NCBI GenBank assembly: GCA_002771745.1
Contig: PCUL01000426.1
Span: 71,241-121,296 of the forward strand
Direction of reading: 5' to 3'
DNA: 50,056 nucleotides
DNA from: Bacteroidetes bacterium CG18_big_fil_WC_8_21_14_2_50_41_14
GTDB lineage: Bacteria > Bacteroidota > Bacteroidia > Bacteroidales > F082
Within the stretch, counting starts at the first letter, position 1, and each line of letters starts with the position of its first letter. The notes beneath the pieces are model-generated. The model saw only the letters and a program-made list of their open reading frames with translations. It made no database searches and was not told where the DNA came from. Both the position numbers and the translations under genes were made by a program. Positions 28,195-39,300 of the stretch are shown here, in pieces.

Positions 28195-28220
28195 TACTAA
28201 TCTAAACGAAAAATTAACTC

Positions 28221-28955
28221 ATGTCAAAAAAATGGATCATACCCGACATACACGGATGCCTGCGAACATTGAAATTCCTGATGGAACATCAGATTAAACC
28301 GGAAATCGGAGATGAATTGTATTTTTTGGGCGATTATATTGACCGTGGCCCCGATAGCAAAGGTGTTATCGATTATTTGATGAGCATGCAGGCTGCCGGT
28401 CATCATATGAGACTGCTTATGGGCAACCATGAAGATTATTGCATCAAGGCATGGGAGGAGGATAGAAAGCACAAGGGTTTTCTGGGACTTCGTTCAAAAA
28501 CGAAAATCCAGAAAGAATGGGAAATTTACGGTGGCGAGCAAGCCATGGAAAGTTTTGGGGTAGAATCACCACGGGAGATTCCTGAAAAATACATCGACTG
28601 GATGCGCAAACTGGAGTATTTTGTGCTGACAGACGATTATGTTATTGTACATGCCGGTTTAAATTTTAAAGCAGAAGATCCTTTTACCGATACCCGTTCG
28701 ATGATCTGGATACGCGATTACAGGGTCGACAGTTCAAAAATCCGTAACCGGAAAATAATCCATGGCCATGTGCCGGTTAACCTGGAATTTATCGATATGT
28801 GTATCAATCAGCCGGGGTACAAATTCATCGACCTGGACAACGGCGTGTATTTTAATGACAGAACCGGCTATGGAAACCTGGTGGCGCTTGAACTTACCGA
28901 AATGCGCTACGTGGTACAGTCGCTCATGGATGAGGTTAGTTTTAAGGCAGGATAA
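28221..28955 (+). CDS. PPP-family metallophosphoesterase (serine/threonine phosphatase-like)
   Basis: IIPDIHGCLRTL, LYFLGDYIDRGPDSKGVIDYL, LLMGNHEDY, IHGHVPV. Confidence 0.93.
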   Translation: MSKKWIIPDIHGCLRTLKFLMEHQIKPEIGDELYFLGDYIDRGPDSKGVIDYLMSMQAAGHHMRLLMGNHEDYCIKAWEEDRKHKGFLGLRSKTKIQKEWEIYGGEQAMESFGVESPREIPEKYIDWMRKLEYFVLTDDYVIVHAGLNFKAEDPFTDTRSMIWIRDYRVDSSKIRNRKIIHGHVPVNLEFIDMCINQPGYKFIDLDNGVYFNDRTGYGNLVALELTEMRYVVQSLMDEVSFKAG

Positions 28956-29083
28956 CCAAATGATTGCAACAGGATGATTAGCGTTTTATATTTTATACCT
29001 GGATAGCCCTTCATCACCTGAGGATTATATTTCCAAAATTCCCTTCAAAGTCAATCTTCTCCTTTTCCAACTTCATTATTGAT

Positions 29084-29091
29084 TACTTTTG
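29084..29091 (+). promoter_or_regulatory. -7 element TACTTTTG upstream of the ClC gene
   Basis: TACTTTTG; its TTG is the start codon used in the supplied ORF track (29089), the real start is probably ATG 29116. Confidence 0.45.
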
Positions 29092-29115
29092 CGGCTGTTT
29101 TTTTTATTATTGATT

Positions 29116-30888
29116 ATGTTCACGGATCTACGCGCCAGTCTCATTGCAAAGTTGCTCTCCAATTCCCGGAGTCAACGCCAACTGGTACTTGTATTAAGTT
29201 TGATTATCGGTATTGTGAGCGGTTTGGCAGCGGTTGTGTTAAAAAATACGGTTTTTAATACCCACCTTCTGATTACCCATGGATTTAATTTTACCGACTC
29301 CAACTATCTTTACCTTGCTTTTCCTTTTATCGGTATATTCCTGACGGTTATCTTCGCCACTTACATGATACGCGATAACATCGGGCATGGTGTAAGCCGC
29401 ATCTTGCATGCCATTTCCAGGAACAATGGAAAATTGAAAAAACACAACATGTATTCATCCATGGTGGCCAGTACATTAACCGTTGCATTTGGGGGCTCGG
29501 TAGGACTTGAAGCACCCATCGTGCTCACGGGAAGCTCGGTAGGATCTTACTTTGGCCAGCTATTTCACCTCAATCGCAAAACCATGATGGTTTTAGTGGG
29601 TGCAGGCGCTTCAGGTGCCATCGCCGCCATTTTTAAAGCTCCAATTGCCGCCGTTATTTTTTCACTGGAAGTGTTGATGATCGACCTCACCATGAGTGCG
29701 TTGATACCTCTGTTGATTTCTTCGGCCACGGGAGCCATGGTCGCGTATTTCCTTATGGGAAGCGGCGTGCTGTTTTCTTTCGATTTGTCCGAAGGGTTTT
29801 ATCTACGCCATTTACCCTATTATGTTGGACTTGGCCTGTTGGCAGGAATGGTTAGCCTGTACTTTTCACGTTTCTCCATGTACATTGAGGCACAAATGAA
29901 CAAAATTAACAACTGGTTTGTAAAAGTACTCATTGGTGGTGTGGCACTTGGCGCATTGATCTTTATGCTTCCTTCCCTTTATGGTGAAGGATATGAGTTT
30001 CTGCACCAGTTAATCAACCATAAAGTGGATGCGCTGGTAAACGAAAGCCTGTTGGGACATACTACCAATGCATCCCTCCTGCTGTTATTTCTGGTGCTCA
30101 TCCTTATTTTTAAAGTGGTGGCCATGGCTATAACCACTGGCAGTGGCGGAGTGGGTGGTGTTTTTGCTCCTTCCTTGTTTATGGGTGGTGTTTTGGGAAT
30201 TTTTTATGCCAAATTTATCAACCTTTATACCATGATCTCCGTTCCTGAAAAAAACATGGCCCTGGTGGGCATGGCAGGGGTCATGGCAGGGGTGATGCAT
30301 GCCCCTTTAACAGGTATCTTTTTAATTGCTGAATTTACAGGTGGTTACGAATTATTTACTCCATTAATTGTTACAGCTACCATCTCGTACATCACCATCA
30401 GCTATTTTGAGCCTCACAGCATCTATACAAAACGTTTGGCAGAACGTGGAGAATTGTTTACTCACCACAAAGATAAATCGGTGTTACAAATGATGCACAT
30501 CGAGAACCATTTGGAAACCAATTTTAAAACCATTGGTATTGAGGCCACTTTAGGCGATTTGGTCAAGGTTATCGCACAATCGGAGCGCAATGTGATACCC
30601 GTGGTTGATGAAGAAAATGTGTTTTACGGAATCGTTTTTATCAATGATATCCGCACCATTATGTTCCAACCCGAATTGTATGATACCATCCTGGTGTCGG
30701 AAATTATGTACATGCCTGATACCCTTGTCGATCCTTCCGAAAGCATGGAAGAAGTTGCCAGGAAGTTTCAGGAAACAATACATTACAATTTGCCTGTAAT
30801 AAAAGATGGTAAATACTTGGGATTTGTTTCACGTGCACGTATCTTCTCTTCTTATCGCAAGCTGCTAAAGGAATTCTCGGAAGAATAA
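29116..30888 (+). CDS. ClC-family chloride channel/transporter with C-terminal CBS domains
   Basis: GGSVGLEAPIVLTGSSVGS, GAGASGAIAAIFKAPIAAVIFSLEV, TGSGGVGGVFAPSLFMGG, then CBS pair. Confidence 0.94.
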   Translation: MFTDLRASLIAKLLSNSRSQRQLVLVLSLIIGIVSGLAAVVLKNTVFNTHLLITHGFNFTDSNYLYLAFPFIGIFLTVIFATYMIRDNIGHGVSRILHAISRNNGKLKKHNMYSSMVASTLTVAFGGSVGLEAPIVLTGSSVGSYFGQLFHLNRKTMMVLVGAGASGAIAAIFKAPIAAVIFSLEVLMIDLTMSALIPLLISSATGAMVAYFLMGSGVLFSFDLSEGFYLRHLPYYVGLGLLAGMVSLYFSRFSMYIEAQMNKINNWFVKVLIGGVALGALIFMLPSLYGEGYEFLHQLINHKVDALVNESLLGHTTNASLLLLFLVLILIFKVVAMAITTGSGGVGGVFAPSLFMGGVLGIFYAKFINLYTMISVPEKNMALVGMAGVMAGVMHAPLTGIFLIAEFTGGYELFTPLIVTATISYITISYFEPHSIYTKRLAERGELFTHHKDKSVLQMMHIENHLETNFKTIGIEATLGDLVKVIAQSERNVIPVVDEENVFYGIVFINDIRTIMFQPELYDTILVSEIMYMPDTLVDPSESMEEVARKFQETIHYNLPVIKDGKYLGFVSRARIFSSYRKLLKEFSEE

Positions 30889-30901
30889 TACTGAAATCAG
30901 T

Positions 30902-32458
30902 CTATTTGAGCACTTTAGGTGTGAGGAAGATATCCTGCTTCTTCCGGGGTCTGAGGTATTCCTGCCAGATAAAACCCTTTAAAATGGTTTGTTTATTGGA
31001 GACTTTATCCTGCGGATACATGGTTTCGGTGGGAGAGCTATGGTAAATGATGTTTTGCACCTCATTGTTACTTACCCTGATTTGCATGGTACTGGCTTCT
31101 GCCAGATTAATTCCTATCAAAAATCCATCGTCTTCACGGACAAAGTACACGGTTTGCGCGTTTCCATCTACATCAATGGAGGTAAGCTCGTTGCGCTTGA
31201 AGTACGCGACCATGTTCTTTCCTTTTATTTGATTAAAAGTGTCGGTGCTGTCCTTTGATATGATGAAGGCACTGTTGTACATCACCAGCGAATCGACCTG
31301 GTTGTTAACGATGGCGATGCTGATAGAATCGGCGGTAAGTTGGTTTTTGCCTGACCACAGTACCGGAGCTTCATAAAGTCGTATCGTTGAATCGCTCACA
31401 CGGTACACCAGCGAATCGCACTTTCCCTGCAAATTGGTGCGGAAGAAGCGAACACCATAATACGCGCTCATCATTTTTGCCTGGCGTTCCTTATCGAAAT
31501 GCACCCAAAAAGTATCTGCATGAATGAATAGTGAATCCTTTTCATCAAAGGTGATGGCCACTACGCTGTCAGTAACAAAAGCCTTTCCCCTTTTATCCCA
31601 GAATTCGCCATAATTGCCCTGAATGATCAGGTTGTGAACGGTATCGGTTATTTCAACCCGACCATAGGCTTTTCCTGAAGAAAGTGCATTGTCGTAATCC
31701 AGGCTGTCGGCCACAATGATTTGTTCCGTGTTGCTGATCCGGGGTCGCCGGTTTAGTTTCGATAAGTCATTCTTGGTGTCGTACCATCCATTTTCGCAAT
31801 AAATCGTGTTTTCTTCGCTGCGGATAACTGTTGGGCCAACGAAGTATGCGATTTCGGTGTTGGTATTGTAAATCAGGGTGTCGGAATAGGTTTCCTGGTC
31901 AGGATTTACTAAAACCACATCTTTCCTGAAATGAAACGTGCGAATGGGTGTAAAATACAAACCGATGACGCTGGTGAGGGTATTTTCTTTGTTGACGATT
32001 TTTCCACCGGCACCGTACAGGGCCGTTTTTGTAATCCGGTTATAAATCAGGTGTTCGGTGGTTAATATGGTGTTCCTGTCCAGCAGTTTCACATGATCGA
32101 AAAGTTCGGCGATTTTGGTATCACCATTGTATATTAATCGGTCGCAGTACACACTAACCGTATCGTTTACCCTGATGTGCACATTGTTAAAGGCCTCAAA
32201 ACTATTGGTTTTACTATTTAACCAGGCACTATCACAATAAAACAAGGTGGAATCCTGACGGATGATCACATGCCCTATCAGTCGCTGCATACCTTTGCTG
32301 ATGTTTTCATTGTATTTGGATGCGTCAGCCTGTTCAATAAAAACCTTCGATTTAGTTTGTGCCGTTACATGGGCGATGCTTAACATAACAACCAGAAATA
32401 GGAGGAATCGGCCCGGGTGGTTCTTCAAATGTTTTGTTATTATGTCTTTTTTCATCAT
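30902..32458 (-). CDS. OstA-like (LptA/OstA domain) exported protein
   Basis: Signal peptide; repeated OstA strands: GHVIIRQDSTLFYCDSAWLNSKTNSFEAFNNVHIRVNDTVSVYCDRLIYNGDTKIAELFDHVKLLD. Confidence 0.85.
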   Translation of the reverse strand: MMKKDIITKHLKNHPGRFLLFLVVMLSIAHVTAQTKSKVFIEQADASKYNENISKGMQRLIGHVIIRQDSTLFYCDSAWLNSKTNSFEAFNNVHIRVNDTVSVYCDRLIYNGDTKIAELFDHVKLLDRNTILTTEHLIYNRITKTALYGAGGKIVNKENTLTSVIGLYFTPIRTFHFRKDVVLVNPDQETYSDTLIYNTNTEIAYFVGPTVIRSEENTIYCENGWYDTKNDLSKLNRRPRISNTEQIIVADSLDYDNALSSGKAYGRVEITDTVHNLIIQGNYGEFWDKRGKAFVTDSVVAITFDEKDSLFIHADTFWVHFDKERQAKMMSAYYGVRFFRTNLQGKCDSLVYRVSDSTIRLYEAPVLWSGKNQLTADSISIAIVNNQVDSLVMYNSAFIISKDSTDTFNQIKGKNMVAYFKRNELTSIDVDGNAQTVYFVREDDGFLIGINLAEASTMQIRVSNNEVQNIIYHSSPTETMYPQDKVSNKQTILKGFIWQEYLRPRKKQDIFLTPKVLK

Positions 32459-32630
32459 CTACCAATTACAGTCCACATTGTTCGGCAAAAGTAATAAAAG
32501 CCCTGATGGTACGACCCATTTTCCTGATCGCTTCACGACATCAGCGGACAAATGTAATGAACCTGTGATTACTCTACCTGATTATAAAAAGCACCTGTTT
32601 TCAATGGATTGTGCCAATTCGCTGTTTCAA

Positions 32631-33599
32631 TTATGCTACGCTGTTTTTTACAGCAATCAACTCAGCCGCGATGCTGATGGCAATTTCTTCCGGCGTTTGG
32701 CTCAGGATTTCTATGCCGATGGGTGAATGTACCCTTTGCAACAATTCGTGACTAATTCCTTCATTCTCAAGCTGCCGAAAAATCGTTTTTACTTTGGCTT
32801 TGCTGCCCATCATGCCTAAATAACCCAGTTTTTTTCCAACCAGTTGTTTAAGTACAACTGAATCGCTCGTGTGGAATTGAGTCATAATCACCACCATATT
32901 ATTTGAACCTTCCGGGATGTGCTGCCCAACCTCGTCATAGTTGATGCGCTTTTTTTCATGGGCAAACACGTTATCTTCAAAGGTATTTACCTGTTCCCGT
33001 TCATCAAAAACGGTAATTTGAAAACCGAGGATTAATAAAATTTGCGAAAGCGCCAGACCCACATGCCCTCCACCCACGATAAAAACATGGTACCGATACC
33101 CGGGTATCTCCGTAAATACCCATTTTTCATCGGTCGATGACATGGGTCGCTTGTGCTGGTATTCAGTCGGTTGGTCTTGAAGTAAAATCCCTTCCTGGTG
33201 GTAAATGAGGTTACATGGCTCTTTGTTTTCGATGGCCGACAGGATGTTTTGGACCAACTTCGAATGTTGCACCATCAATGGAAAAAACGCGATGGTTTGA
33301 TTGCCTGAACAGATCATGCCCGAAGGACTGGCGCTGTTGTCGTGGTGAATTTCTTTCCTTAGGAAGATGGGTTTTTCCGGTTGTTGAAGCAGTATTTTAC
33401 ACTCTTCAACCAACCTGTGCTCCATCGATCCACCCCCAACGGAACCGGCAAGTTCATTGTCCTGGCCAACGGCCATTTTAAACCCTTTTCTGCCGGGGCT
33501 GCTTCCATTACTTTCAACAATTACCATCAAATAGCAGTAGAGACCACGGCTCAATTTTTCGGCTATAAATTTCCAGGTATTGAAATCTTTGTTTGACAT
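32631..33599 (-). CDS. XdhC family protein
   Basis: IVESNGSSPGRKGFKMAVGQDNELAGSVGGGSMEHRLVEE, HVFIVGGGHVGLALSQIL, HSPIGIEILSQTPEEIAISIAAELIAVK. Confidence 0.93.
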   Translation of the reverse strand: MSNKDFNTWKFIAEKLSRGLYCYLMVIVESNGSSPGRKGFKMAVGQDNELAGSVGGGSMEHRLVEECKILLQQPEKPIFLRKEIHHDNSASPSGMICSGNQTIAFFPLMVQHSKLVQNILSAIENKEPCNLIYHQEGILLQDQPTEYQHKRPMSSTDEKWVFTEIPGYRYHVFIVGGGHVGLALSQILLILGFQITVFDEREQVNTFEDNVFAHEKKRINYDEVGQHIPEGSNNMVVIMTQFHTSDSVVLKQLVGKKLGYLGMMGSKAKVKTIFRQLENEGISHELLQRVHSPIGIEILSQTPEEIAISIAAELIAVKNSVA

Positions 33600-33604
33600 A
33601 TCAA

Positions 33605-35542
33605 CTAATAATTCATGGGTCTGTTAAGTTCTTTGGCAATGAGGATTTCCAGCTTTTTCAGTTCAAAATGCTGCTGTTGAAGCACAAATATTTCGGCCTC
33701 GTCGGTAACATGCTGCATTTTTTTAGCTATCTCCTTGAGCTGTTTACCAATGAGCCGGAGCTTAAAGGCCATCAAAATTTCGATGGCATTTTGCTTCAAC
33801 TCGTCTGATTCCAGTTTCACGAAGATCTGGTTCTTCTCCCAGTTTTCACTTAGGTGATAGGGGGAAGTAATCAACAAAATAGTTGTTTGTGCTATTTCCT
33901 TGTCAGGATGGTTTGCAAAAAAGGTTTCACTCACGGTTTGGCCGTTCAGGGTTGCTTTTTTGTACTCGTCAAAAATCTTGTTGTATATCGGGTTTTCAAA
34001 TTTGAGCTGATCCTCCTCTAAGTCACTCACAAAATACGCGGCCACGCTAATGGTTTCTTCAATGCCATTTTCTTCATCTTTAAATGTAATCAAGTGGTTT
34101 CCATAGGTCAGCACCCAACGCATGATTTCGTTTTCCTGAAACCTGATACTCAACGGGTCGGCTTCAAGTTGGCTCTCAAGCAGTTGTTTAGGCTCTTCAT
34201 GAATGAGGTTTTCAGGCTCGATGTCATTTTTTTTACCAAACCGATTGCGCACGAGTTTGTTGAGCTCGTTCATCAGGGTTTGTTCAGGCATGCCCATCAC
34301 AACACTGCATTCCTGAATGTACACGGTGCGGTTGATGGGATCGGGGATCAACGAAATCGACTGTACAATTTCTTTGATTAAAGCGGCACGCCCTGCCGGA
34401 TCACCGGTTGTTTCGTTGAGTAGCAGGTTGGTTTTAAAAGTAAGAAAGTCAACGGCGGTTTTGGTGATGAATTCCTCTGTTTCACTGGTCCTGTGTGACT
34501 TAGCATAAGAGTCAGGATCTTCCCCTTCCGGGAAAAGGACAACTTTAACATTCAGGCCTTGCTCCAAAATCAAATCGATACCACGAAAGGAGGCTTTGAT
34601 TCCTGCCGGGTCGCCATCGTACAAGATGGTGATGTTGGGGGTATATCGTTTGATAAGTTTGATTTGATCGATGGTGAGTGAGGTGCCCGAAGACGAGACC
34701 ACGTTATGAATGCCGGCCTGGTACAGAGAAATCACATCGGTATAACCTTCTACCAAATAACAGCTGTTTTGCTTTACAATGGCTGTCCGGGCAAAGTAGA
34801 TACCATAAAGCACCTTGCTTTTGAAATAGATTTCCGATTCGGGTGAATTGAGGTATTTTGCTTTCGATTTGTCGGAAGACAAAATTCTGGCGCCAAATCC
34901 GATGACAGTTCCCGTGAGGTTATGTATGGGGAACATCACTCTTCCGCGAAAGCGGTCGAACAACTTCCCATCCTTTTCAATGGTCAACCCGGTTTTAATC
35001 AGTACTTCTTTCTTAAAACCGTTTTTCAGTGCTTCCCTGGTATAGTCGTCCCAGCTTTCGTGCGCATACCCGAGTCCAAATTCACGTATGGTGGATTCCC
35101 TGAAATCGCGTTGTTTAAAATAGCTCAGCCCGATGGCTTTTCCCTCTTCGCTTTCGAATAGATTTCGGATAAAATATTGATTGATAAATGTATTGGCGGC
35201 AAACAGGCTCTCCCTTTCATCAAGTTCCTGCTGCTTTTCGGGCGTCATTTCCTCTTCTTCAATGTCGATACTATAGCGTTTGGCCAGGTATTTCAGTGCT
35301 TCAGGATAACTGTAATGCTCGTGTTCCATCACGAAGTTGACCACGTTTCCGGCTTTCCCGCAACCAAAACATTTATAAATCCCCCTGGCAGGCGACACGC
35401 TGAAAGAAGGTGTTTTTTCGTTATGAAACGGACACAATCCCAGGTAATTGGCGCCTCTTTTCTTGAGTGAAACAAAATCGCCGATGACTTCTTCAACGTG
35501 AGCGGTTTCGAGAATACTTTGTATGGTGGTCTGGTCGATCAA
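33605..35542 (-). CDS. dnaG: DNA primase
   Basis: LKKRGANYLGLCPFHNEKTPSFSVSPARGIYKCFGCGKAGN zinc finger; SSGTSLTIDQIKLIKRYTPNITILYDGDPAGIKA TOPRIM; TTG start. Confidence 0.97.
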   Translation of the reverse strand: MIDQTTIQSILETAHVEEVIGDFVSLKKRGANYLGLCPFHNEKTPSFSVSPARGIYKCFGCGKAGNVVNFVMEHEHYSYPEALKYLAKRYSIDIEEEEMTPEKQQELDERESLFAANTFINQYFIRNLFESEEGKAIGLSYFKQRDFRESTIREFGLGYAHESWDDYTREALKNGFKKEVLIKTGLTIEKDGKLFDRFRGRVMFPIHNLTGTVIGFGARILSSDKSKAKYLNSPESEIYFKSKVLYGIYFARTAIVKQNSCYLVEGYTDVISLYQAGIHNVVSSSGTSLTIDQIKLIKRYTPNITILYDGDPAGIKASFRGIDLILEQGLNVKVVLFPEGEDPDSYAKSHRTSETEEFITKTAVDFLTFKTNLLLNETTGDPAGRAALIKEIVQSISLIPDPINRTVYIQECSVVMGMPEQTLMNELNKLVRNRFGKKNDIEPENLIHEEPKQLLESQLEADPLSIRFQENEIMRWVLTYGNHLITFKDEENGIEETISVAAYFVSDLEEDQLKFENPIYNKIFDEYKKATLNGQTVSETFFANHPDKEIAQTTILLITSPYHLSENWEKNQIFVKLESDELKQNAIEILMAFKLRLIGKQLKEIAKKMQHVTDEAEIFVLQQQHFELKKLEILIAKELNRPMNY

Positions 35543-35602
35543 ATGGATATTAAAAATTACGTTAACTAATTGAGTTCCTGACTGCGCATCTCTTTTGTAA
35601 AA

Positions 35603-36262
35603 CTAATATAGCTCATCGCGTCCGATGGCTACAAATGGATTGTCCGATTTTTCAGCACCGATGGTAGTGTGCCGACCATGCCCCGGATACACCAACGTGC
35701 TATCGGGCAAGGTAAAAAGTTTTTTCCAAATACTCTCCTGAAGCAGATCGTAATCGCCCGTAGCCAGATCGGTGCGGCCAATGCTTTGATAAAACAAAAC
35801 ATCCCCTGAAATAACAAAATTGGATTCCGGCACATAAAAACAAACACTTCCTGCCGCATGACCAGGTGTATAAAGTACCTGTAAAACGGTTTCCCCAAAA
35901 GCAATTTGCCCGCCTTCGGTAAGAAAATGTTTAATGGGGGTCACCTGTTTCAGGTTGATGCCAAAAATCGTGGCATGGGTCATGGCTTCACGCAAAAAAA
36001 CTTCAGACTCAATATGGGCATGCAAGGGCAAATGGTAGGTTTTTTGCACGTAATCGTTTCCCGCAATATGGTCGATGTGGGTATGGGTGTTGAGCAGCAA
36101 TACAGGTTTAAGACCTTGTGCTTTAATGTACGACGAGAATTCTTCCTCCTCCAACGGGTCATTCATTCCCGGGTCAATGATGGCACATTCTCCCGTGCTG
36201 TCGCTTAATATATAGGTGTTTACCTGAAATGGATTAAAGGCAAACTGTTTTACTGTGGTCAT
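35603..36262 (-). CDS. MBL-fold metallohydrolase (glyoxalase II-like)
   Basis: NTHTHIDHIAGNDYV, YTPGHAAGSVCFYVP, ISGDVLFYQSIGRTDLATGD, VYPGHGRHTTIGAEK. Confidence 0.95.
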   Translation of the reverse strand: MTTVKQFAFNPFQVNTYILSDSTGECAIIDPGMNDPLEEEEFSSYIKAQGLKPVLLLNTHTHIDHIAGNDYVQKTYHLPLHAHIESEVFLREAMTHATIFGINLKQVTPIKHFLTEGGQIAFGETVLQVLYTPGHAAGSVCFYVPESNFVISGDVLFYQSIGRTDLATGDYDLLQESIWKKLFTLPDSTLVYPGHGRHTTIGAEKSDNPFVAIGRDELY

Positions 36263-36371
36263 AAACTCAAATAATTGGTTGGGTCAAAAATAGTGTAAAC
36301 AGATAAGATGGTAGCTGGTTAATATAATATTTTGGTTTAATATTTGTTATACTTTAGCGATTCCATTTGAA

Positions 36372-39300
36372 ATGATTATGTCGATTCAACAATATAAATT
36401 ACAACCTAAGCGGGCGTTTCATAGTGTATTTGCAATGGTTATCGTTTCGATATTGTTCATTCATATCCCCATGTCGGCACAGTTTTATAATGGATCGAAT
36501 CAGTCGTTTGGAAAAAACCGGGTACAATACAACGATTTTTTGTGGACATATTACAAATTTGACGACCTCGACACCTATTTCTACCTGAACGGGAAAGAGC
36601 TGGCTCAGTATGCGGCTAGGTATGCCACCGAACAAATCCCGGTGATCGAAGCGAAAATGGAGACCATCCTCGATAAGCGCATCCAGTTTATCGTTTTTAA
36701 CAACCTCACCGACCTGAAACAAAGCAATATTGGTTTGATGACAGATGATAAATACAACGTTGGTGGCGTAACCCACATCATCGGATCCAAGGTATTTTTA
36801 TACTTCGATGGAAACCATGTGAACTTTGAAGAACAAATCAGGACAGGGATCGCGGAAGTGCTTTTTAACCAGATGATGTTTGGTGGAACACTCACCCAGC
36901 AGGTTAAAACGGCTACTTTCTTCAGCCTGCCCGAATGGTACAGGATAGGTCTTATCTCATGGCTTGGAAAAGACTGGGGTGTTGAGTTGGACAATGTGGT
37001 TCGTGATGGAATCCTGTCGGGCAGATACACCAAACTCAATAACCTGGTTGGAAAGGACGCCACTTTTGCCGGTCATTCGCTCTGGAGGTTCATTGCCAGC
37101 CAATATGGAACTGCTGCGGTAAGCAACATCATCCACATGACCAGTATGAGCAATAGCATCGACAAAGGATTTATGTATGTAACAGGAAGATCTTTTAAAA
37201 TGATTGTTAAAGAATGGAAGGAATATTACGATAATGAATTTAGTCAGTTTTTAGAAAACACGAACCTGCCTGATCATCTGGTGAAAGCCAGGTATAAATC
37301 TGACGTAGTCTTTAATCGTCCAATACTGAGCCCCGATGGAGAAATGCTGGCCTACACCACCAATGAGATGGGCAAATACAAAGTTTTTATTAAAGATTTG
37401 AAAACCGGGAAACAGAAAAAAATCCTTAGAAAAGGCGTGATGATCGACACCAAAACAGATTACAGCTATCCATTGTTGTCGTGGCATCCCACAGGTAAGT
37501 TGCTGGCCATCGTAATTGAGGACAAAGGAATGCCCTGGTTGTATTTATACAACCTGGAAGAAAAGCATTTTACACGTCAGATTCTTTATAATGTTCAAAA
37601 GATAAATGACTTTGCATATTCTGATGACGGACGGTTATTAGCCGTTTCGGCCACTCAAAAAGGCCAGTCAGATATTTTTATTTTCGACATAGCGGCGAGT
37701 TCCTGGCTTAAAATTACCGATGACATATACTCTGATTTATCACCCGCCTTTATCAACCATTCATCACAAATTGTATTTAGCTCTAACCGTGAAAACGATA
37801 CTTTAGGCAAAGAGCCGGGGCTGGTGGTGGATGTCCCCGACCATTTTGATTTATTTGTTTACGATCGTGCTACCCACAACCGCATCCTAAAACGAATTAC
37901 CAACACTCCCTTAGCGGATGAATCTCAGCCTAAAGCCTATGGCATTAACACCATCTCCTATCTAAGCGATGCCAATGGCATTACAAACAATTACCTGGCC
38001 GTAATCGACAGCACAGTCTCTTCGGTAGATACAGCCATTCATTACCGGTACTTTACGCATGTAAAAGCAATTACCGATTATTCCCGAAACATCATCGATC
38101 ACCAGGTGGTTCCAAAAGCAGGTAAGCAGGCCATGACCATTTATCATGAAAACCGATATCAACTTTACATGGAAGAAGCACTTCCCTATGACGCGATTCC
38201 CGGATTAAAGCTCACCGACACTAAATATTTCCAGGGTTTGAGGGCATCCTACGAAACTGATGTAAAGGGGCAAAAGCATGAACCTTCGCCAAAATTACCC
38301 GTCGAACTTTTGTTGAATGACAGCATTGAGGCCAAACCCCCTCCAATGGCAAGACCCAATATAAAACGCTTTGTCATGGTATATCGTGATGCCGATGGCA
38401 ACGAAATTCTGGGAATACAGCCAGCAGAAGGTGGAGAAGGACTGGTAGGTTCTGGCACTTTGCCAGGGTTGAATGGGCCACCCTCGGGCAGTGAACTGGT
38501 GATTCCAAAACGGTTAAATTATAACGTATCCTATTTTATTAATGACCTGACCTCCCAGGTGGATTTTAATTACATCAATTATGGTTATCAACCATTTACC
38601 GGAGGGGGTAGCCCCATTTATCTGAACCCGGGATTTAATGTGTTCTTTCAGGTAGGACTTACCGATTTGATGGAAGACCATCGGTTTATTGGTGGCATCC
38701 GGTTGAATACGAGTTTGATAAATAATGAATATTTGTTTAGTTATGCCGACCTGTCGAAACAACTCGATAAAGAAATCGTATTTCATCGAAATACCATTGA
38801 AAATTCTGATGGTTACTCCCTCTGGAGGGTAAATACGCACGAATTGTTTTATTCGCTTAAATGGCCCTTTAGTGAAGCATTGAGTTTAAAGGGAACCTTG
38901 CAATACAGGAATGAAATGTATGTTTTTATGGCCACCGACCAGATTAATCTGAAGATTCCAAATGGTTATTCTAACTGGGGAGGATTGAAAATGGAATTGA
39001 TCTTTGACAACACCCGATCGTTGGGAACAAACCTGCTGCTGGGTACCAGGTATAAAGTGTTTGCCGAATACAATCAATTGTTCGCTGCCGTGCAGGACAA
39101 TAAAGTTTTGCATTTTAAGCAAAAATATAACCTGTTCGTCATCGGTGCCGATTTCAGGCATTACACTAAAATTCACCGCACCTTTATTTGGGCCAACCGC
39201 CTGGCCGCCAGTACTTCCTTTGGCGCCAGCCCGTTGATTTATTATATGGGTGGCGTAGATAACTGGCTATTGCCTGTGTTCAACACCAATACACCTATTG

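Noticed and set aside
30271-30296. Short tandem repeat ATGGCAGGGGTC/ATGGCAGGGGTG
   Set aside because: Encodes MAGVMAGVMHAPLT, a conserved ClC segment; explained by protein sequence.
36605-37063. 152-aa minus-strand ORF
   Set aside because: Antisense within the large propeller/OMP gene.
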